Assembly: GCA_934256595.1 (NCBI GenBank)
Contig: CAKQOW010000071.1
Span: 1-8,792, forward strand
Direction of reading: 5' to 3'
Source: an uncultured Clostridia bacterium
Lineage (GTDB): Bacteria > Bacillota > Clostridia > Peptostreptococcales > Anaerovoracaceae
DNA: 8,792 nt
The translations under genes and the position numbers were made by a program. The first letter of the stretch is position 1. Every line of letters starts with the position of its first letter. The notes beneath the pieces were generated by a model. It was not told the DNA's origin, made no database searches, and saw only the letters and a list, made by a program, of their open reading frames with translations. Below, in pieces: positions 5,390 through 8,792 of the stretch.

Positions 5390-7198
5390 GTGACTTTAGA
5401 ATCTATACTAATGATGCTTGGCGGCATCGGACTATTTCTTTACGGAATGAAATTAATGGGCAATTCTCTTGAGAGATGCGCAGGCGCCAGAATGGAGCAG
5501 ATACTTGAGCGCCTTACAAACAACAAGGCCAAGGGTGTTGCGCTGGGAGCGGGAGTTACGGCTGTTATTCAGAGTTCATCAGCTACAATTATTATGGTAA
5601 TAGGCTTTCTTAATGCAGGCATTATGAACCTCATTCAGGCGGTTCCTGTAATTATGGGGGCTAATATAGGTACAACAGTGACAGCACAGATACTAAGACT
5701 CGGAGATATAAGCTCGGATAATGTATTGCTTACAATGCTCAAACCGGCTTCATTTGCTCCGATATGTATAGTTATCGGTGCTTTTGTATTGCTTCTGGCC
5801 AAAAAACAGAAGATAAAAGACAGAGCGGGCATAGTTATAGGGCTTGGTATTTTATTCTGCGGTATGAGTATGATGGAATCAGCCTTTGCGCCGCTTACAG
5901 AGTCGGAGGAATTCAGAGATATATTCACAGTGTTTGAAAATCCCGTACTGGGCGTGCTGACGGGGGCCGCAGTTACAATACTGCTTCAGAGCTCATCGGC
6001 ATCGGTAGGCGTGCTTCAGGCTACGGCTTCAACGGGAGTTATCACCTTTGCAATGGCTGCGCCTATGGTAATCGGAGCGAATATAGGCAAATGCGCCACA
6101 GTGCTTCTTGCCAGCATAGGCACCAACAAAAACGCCAAGAGAGCAGTATGCACGGATATTACAATGTGCTGCTGCGGAGCAATACTGTTCCTCGGAGTTA
6201 TATATCTTTATCAGTGGATTATAGGGTTTGGCATATGGGACGACACTATGAGCAGAGGTAATATAGCTGACTTCCACACACTGTTTAACCTTGCGACCTG
6301 TCTGGTAATGCTGCCGCTATGCAATGTCCTTATAGCTTTTTCCAAAAAAATCGTCAAGGACAAGGGAAACAGCAAAATGGACGAGGAGCTGGCGCTTCTC
6401 GACGAAAGATTTTTAAATACACCTAGCGTTGCACTGCAGCAGTGCAAAAAGGTTATAACTTCAATGGGTGAAACAGCAAGAGAAAACTTCTCCCTTGCAT
6501 ATGAGCTTCTTGAGAAATTCGATGACAACAAATTTGAACAGCTTAAAGAGAACGAGAAATTCCTGGACAAGAGTGAAACGGTGCTTGGCGAATATATACT
6601 CAAAATAACGGAAAAAAGTCTTTCGGAGGAGAACAACAAACTTGCAAACGAGATGATGAGAACGGTAACCGACTGGGAGAGAATAGGCGACCACTGCGTC
6701 AATCTTGCGGAGCTTGCCGAAATCAAAACAGACTCAAAGATCAAATTCTCCATTGAGGGTTTCAGTGAACTGAAACATATCAATGCCGCAATAGACAACA
6801 TACTGGAGATGACTATAGAATCCTACAGTAATGATGATGAGAATATGGCGTTTAATGTTGCTCCTATGGAGGATGTTATAGACGATCTGGTTGAGCTTCT
6901 CAAGGACAATCACATCGAAAGACTGAGAAAAGGCGAATGTACCGTAGAAAGAGGCGTTTCCTTTGTTGAGATGCTTACCAACATCGAGAGAATTTCGGAC
7001 CACTGTGACAATATAGCGCTTCATATGAGACAGCGTGCTTCGGGGCAGGATCTTGACAACCATGTTAAAAAGAAAAGAGAAGATGAATACAAAAATCTTT
7101 ACAGACAATATGGTTCACTTTACTATGAACCGGTCTTAAAGCATAATATAAATGAATACAAGCATAAGGAACCAATTAATACTGAGCAAAGGAAATAA
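5390..7198 (+). CDS. Na/Pi cotransporter family protein with C-terminal PhoU-like domain
   Basis: A 602-aa membrane protein of the NptA/YjbB type that moves inorganic phosphate with sodium; E. coli YjbB is reported to act in export, so direction is uncertain. The N-terminal ~330 residues carry two inverted Na_Pi_cotrans repeats, each with the QSSSA signature (61-65, 200-204) and a GANIG motif (90-94, 229-233). From about 345 onward the protein is soluble and helical with two PhoU-type half-repeats, marked by ERIGDH (430-435) and ERISDH (533-538), whose acidic residues bind metal in PhoU. I start at GTG 5390, not the in-frame TTG 5375: that TTG lies in the ribosome binding site itself (GGAGGA 5377-5382, 7 nt before GTG), and MTLESILMMLGGIGLFLYGM is a typical family beginning. 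A TetR-type regulator follows after 2 bp. Confidence 0.93.
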   Translation: MTLESILMMLGGIGLFLYGMKLMGNSLERCAGARMEQILERLTNNKAKGVALGAGVTAVIQSSSATIIMVIGFLNAGIMNLIQAVPVIMGANIGTTVTAQILRLGDISSDNVLLTMLKPASFAPICIVIGAFVLLLAKKQKIKDRAGIVIGLGILFCGMSMMESAFAPLTESEEFRDIFTVFENPVLGVLTGAAVTILLQSSSASVGVLQATASTGVITFAMAAPMVIGANIGKCATVLLASIGTNKNAKRAVCTDITMCCCGAILFLGVIYLYQWIIGFGIWDDTMSRGNIADFHTLFNLATCLVMLPLCNVLIAFSKKIVKDKGNSKMDEELALLDERFLNTPSVALQQCKKVITSMGETARENFSLAYELLEKFDDNKFEQLKENEKFLDKSETVLGEYILKITEKSLSEENNKLANEMMRTVTDWERIGDHCVNLAELAEIKTDSKIKFSIEGFSELKHINAAIDNILEMTIESYSNDDENMAFNVAPMEDVIDDLVELLKDNHIERLRKGECTVERGVSFVEMLTNIERISDHCDNIALHMRQRASGQDLDNHVKKKREDEYKNLYRQYGSLYYEPVLKHNINEYKHKEPINTEQRK

Positions 7199-7200
7199 AA

Positions 7201-7755
7201 ATGAGCGATCTTACCAAAAGAGCTTTGGCAGAAGCACTAAAGAACAGACTGTCTAAGACAACTGTAAAAAACATAACAATTAAAGATCTTACAGATGACT
7301 GCGGACTTAACAGACAGACTTTTTATTACCATTTCAGCGATATATATGGGCTTATGGAATGGATATTTGTAGATGAGACCAATAAGATTCTGAAGGCCGA
7401 CTACATGGATTATGATATCAGGACAATCCTCGAAAAGACCTTTAATTATGTTCAGGATAACGAAAAACTTATACTCAATGCATACAAATCCACAGACAAA
7501 TCGCTGCTGGATAATTTCCTCAAGAGCTGGATAAGACCTATCGTGACTCAGATTATAACCAGGAAGGCAGAGGGCAAGAGCATTTCGGATGAGGACAGAG
7601 ATTTTGTTATTGACGTGTGTGTAACGGTTGTTCTCGGTATTACATTCCAGTGGCTTGAGACAGGCATGGAGGACAATCTGTCCGGCAAGGCTGACAAACT
7701 GATGACACTGCTTGACGGTAATCTTGATATGGTGCTTGACAGATTTACAAAATAG
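7201..7755 (+). CDS. TetR/AcrR-type transcriptional regulator (DhaS-like), first paralogue
   Basis: A 184-aa DNA-binding protein. The N-terminal helix-turn-helix spans about 8-50 with the recognition stretch GLNRQTFYYHF (35-45) and then DIYGLMEW. The rest is the helical ligand-binding/dimer domain of the TetR_C_8 or DhaS-like type (AYKS, W-x-RP and LLDGN motifs). AAAGGAA (7188-7194) precedes ATG 7201, and the Na/Pi cotransporter stop is 2 bp upstream, so both come from one transcript. This makes autoregulation of the transporter operon plausible. It is roughly 40-45% identical to the next regulator, with the HTH aligned without gaps, suggesting tandem duplication. Ligand unknown. Confidence 0.88.
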   Translation: MSDLTKRALAEALKNRLSKTTVKNITIKDLTDDCGLNRQTFYYHFSDIYGLMEWIFVDETNKILKADYMDYDIRTILEKTFNYVQDNEKLILNAYKSTDKSLLDNFLKSWIRPIVTQIITRKAEGKSISDEDRDFVIDVCVTVVLGITFQWLETGMEDNLSGKADKLMTLLDGNLDMVLDRFTK

Positions 7756-7786
7756 CAGGAAACAGTAATAATGTTTTTACAGATAC

Positions 7787-7821
7787 GGGCTGATGTCAAA
7801 ATTTATGACATCGGTCTTTTT
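7787..7821 (+). terminator. Intrinsic terminator of the Na/Pi cotransporter-tetR operon
   Basis: GGGCTGATGTCA (7787-7798) pairs with TGACATCGGTCT (7806-7817): seven perfect inner pairs, then five outer pairs including three G-T wobbles. The loop is AAATTTA and TTTTTATATA follows (7817 on). The inner palindrome GATGTCA-N7-TGACATC could also act as a protein site, because GATGTCA recurs at 7861-7867. Confidence 0.75.
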
Positions 7822-7851
7822 ATATATATACACTAACTGCCCGAAGGGAAA

Positions 7852-7867
7852 TATAATTTAGATGTCA
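7852..7867 (+). promoter_or_regulatory. -10 box and GATGTCA element before the second tetR gene
   Basis: TATAAT (7852-7857) is a perfect -10; the only -35 candidate is TATACA (7827-7832) at a 19-nt spacing, which is weak. Transcription would start near 7864, inside GATGTCA (7861-7867), the same heptamer that forms the arms of the terminator 50-70 bp upstream. GGAGG (7871-7875) follows, 6 nt before ATG 7882, so the leader is very short. Confidence 0.45.
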
Positions 7868-7881
7868 GAGGGAGGTTTGAA

Positions 7882-8433
7882 ATGGCGGATACGACAAAGA
7901 ATGAACTGAGCAGAGCGCTTAAACATCAGATGGTAACAAAGACGCTTGAAAATATAACGGTCAGAGATATTACAGATGAATGTCATCTTAACAGACAGAC
8001 CTTTTATTATCATTTTCACGACATATATAAGCTTCTGGAGTGGACTATCGAAAAAGAGGCGGCAAGGCTTGTTTCGGGCAGCAGATGCAGGGACATCAGG
8101 GCAGTGCTGATAAGACTGTTTGATTTTGCAGTTACAAATGAAAATTTCATAATCCACGCATATAAATCGGCGGACAGATATTTTGTGAAGAAGTTCCTTG
8201 AGGACGGACTGCGCCCTGTGATTGCGGGAATTGTTGATGAAAAAGCAGAGAACAGAAAGATATCGGAGGAGAACAGGAAATTTATAACCGATGTGTTTGT
8301 GTTCATATTGCTCAGCGTGACTATGGAATGGCTTGACAACGATATGAACGATAACCTTGTCAGAAAATTTGACAAGATAGTTATACTACTGGACGGAAAT
8401 ATAGATGAGGCAATCGACAGGTTTGCAGGATAA
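7882..8433 (+). CDS. TetR/AcrR-type transcriptional regulator (DhaS-like), second paralogue
   Basis: A 183-aa protein with the same architecture as its upstream neighbour. The HTH lies at about 9-50, with HLNRQTFYYHF (35-45) and DIYKLLEW; the recognition helix is almost identical to the paralogue's (His for Gly at 35), so the two may bind similar operators. The C-terminal domain retains AYKSAD, LRP and LLDGN but is otherwise diverged, which points to a different ligand. GGAGG (7871-7875) precedes ATG 7882. Its own -10 box and terminators on both sides make it monocistronic. The exporter gene 219 bp downstream on the same strand is the obvious target, since TetR-type genes next to MMPL exporters are common in clostridia. 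Confidence 0.88.
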   Translation: MADTTKNELSRALKHQMVTKTLENITVRDITDECHLNRQTFYYHFHDIYKLLEWTIEKEAARLVSGSRCRDIRAVLIRLFDFAVTNENFIIHAYKSADRYFVKKFLEDGLRPVIAGIVDEKAENRKISEENRKFITDVFVFILLSVTMEWLDNDMNDNLVRKFDKIVILLDGNIDEAIDRFAG

Positions 8434-8474
8434 TAAAGATAAAATACGAACAAGGATATTGAGAATAAAGACCT

Positions 8475-8501
8475 GAACAAGTCGTTAAACTGTTCTTTTT
8501 T
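8475..8501 (+). terminator. Intrinsic terminator after the second tetR gene
   Basis: GAAC (8475-8478), a bulged A and AGT (8480-8482) pair with ACT (8489-8491) and GTTC (8492-8495), loop CGTTAA. Six Ts follow (8496-8501). The stem is short with one bulge, but the T tract is good. Confidence 0.6.
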
Positions 8502-8555
8502 ATTGTACCGGCAGTTAAGCTTCAAAATAGTGCGACACTTTATACAGAATAAGAC

Positions 8556-8578
8556 GCGTGTCAAAAAATAATACACGC
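8556..8578. promoter_or_regulatory. Inverted repeat upstream of the exporter gene, candidate regulator site
   Basis: GCGTGT (8556-8561) and ACACGC (8573-8578) form a perfect 6+6 inverted repeat separated by an 11-nt AT-rich spacer. It lies 39 bp before the exporter's TATAAT and stands out as GC-rich in AT-rich surroundings. No T tract follows, so it is not a good terminator. A binding site for the adjacent TetR-type regulator or an activator is possible. Confidence 0.35.
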
Positions 8579-8616
8579 CGATTTGTTTATCTATTTTATC
8601 TGTGTTTTAACAGGAA

Positions 8617-8641
8617 TATAATTGCCATTGTGAAAAGGAGG
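8617..8641 (+). promoter_or_regulatory. -10 box and ribosome binding site of the MMPL exporter gene
   Basis: TATAAT (8617-8622) is a perfect -10, but no good -35 is seen at 16-18 nt (TTTTAT 8594-8599), hinting that an activator or the nearby inverted repeat matters. AAGGAGG (8635-8641) is a strong ribosome binding site 11 nt before ATG 8653; the closer ATG 8643 is too near it and out of frame. Confidence 0.5.
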
Positions 8642-8652
8642 AATGGTATTAT

Positions 8653-8792
8653 ATGAAAGTGTTTGCAGAGAAAGTGGTAAAACATAAAAAACTTATAGCT
8701 ATATTAAGTTTAGTACTTCTTATTCCTTGTATATTCGGCTATCTGAACACTCGTATAAATTACGATATGCTCACATACCTGCCTGATGACAT
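8653..8792 (+). CDS. N-terminus of MMPL/RND-family exporter, cut by window end
   Basis: Only 46 codons are visible. They begin MKVFAEKVVKHKK, followed by a hydrophobic helix at about 14-31 (LIAILSLVLLIPCIFGYL) and then NTRINYDMLTYLPDD. A basic N-terminus, one membrane helix and an N-Y-D-x-L-x-Y-L-P-x-D segment entering the first extracytoplasmic loop are typical of clostridial MMPL proteins, large (700-1000 aa) proton-driven exporters of lipids, hydrophobic compounds or drugs. Position downstream of a TetR-type regulator supports this. The catalytic proton-relay helices lie outside the window. Confidence 0.75.
   Translation, partial: MKVFAEKVVKHKKLIAILSLVLLIPCIFGYLNTRINYDMLTYLPDD

Noticed and set aside
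6211..6801. 196-codon open frame on the minus strand inside the Na/Pi cotransporter gene
   Set aside because: It is Ser/Leu-rich low-information sequence antisense to a clear conserved gene, without a ribosome binding site.
8016..8576. 186-codon minus-strand open frame opposite the second tetR gene
   Set aside because: It is antisense to a well-supported TetR-type gene and resembles no known family; its open frame follows from the codon use of the real gene.
8623..8648. TGCCATT/AATGGTA hairpin presenting the exporter's ribosome binding site in its loop
   Set aside because: The predicted transcript starts near 8629, so the 5' arm would probably not be in the RNA.

Overview
The window looks like chromosomal DNA from an anaerobic Firmicute of class Clostridia (Lachnospiraceae or Anaerovoracaceae-like). 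This is inferred from moderately AT-rich sequence, strong AGGAGG-type ribosome binding sites, sigma-A-like TATAAT boxes, intrinsic hairpin-plus-T terminators, and the gene families present. I cannot fix the genus from sequence alone.

Layout from left to right. Positions 1-75 are the right end of an IS200/IS605-family element: the last 22 codons of a TnpB-like protein overlapping a perfect 9-bp hairpin. Next comes a plus-strand gene for a membrane-anchored diguanylate cyclase (183-1256). Facing it is a minus-strand, translationally coupled pair of paralogous D-2-hydroxyacid dehydrogenases (2202-3110, then 1297-2205). Divergent from that pair, sharing a short two-way promoter region, is a DUF6506-type protein made of two internal repeats (3238-3768), closed by a hairpin terminator. 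Then follow rdgB (house-cleaning XTP/dITP pyrophosphatase) overlapping a YihY/BrkB-family membrane protein gene (3862-5293). A separate promoter drives a Na/Pi cotransporter-family protein with a C-terminal PhoU-like domain, which starts at GTG 5390, followed 2 bp later by a TetR-type regulator (7201-7755) and a terminator. A second, paralogous TetR-type regulator (7882-8433) has its own -10 box and terminator. The window ends inside the first 46 codons of an MMPL/RND-type exporter (8653 onward).

Functional reading. The left part combines second-messenger signalling with small 2-hydroxyacid (glycerate/hydroxypyruvate/glyoxylate-like) redox chemistry. The dehydrogenase pair and the double DUF6506 protein are likely co-regulated, because their predicted promoters overlap at the -35 and a perfect 6+6 palindrome sits over the dehydrogenase -10/start. 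The right part is a transport block: phosphate transporter plus regulator, then regulator plus exporter. The two TetR-like proteins appear to come from a tandem duplication, each next to a membrane transporter.

The least explained part is the divergent module at 1297-3768: two dehydrogenases with the same shortened Rossmann segment and an arginine where NAD enzymes carry an acidic residue, opposite a duplicated protein of unknown function. No CRISPR array, tRNA, rRNA or riboswitch was recognised. No gap longer than about 300 bases lacks a gene.
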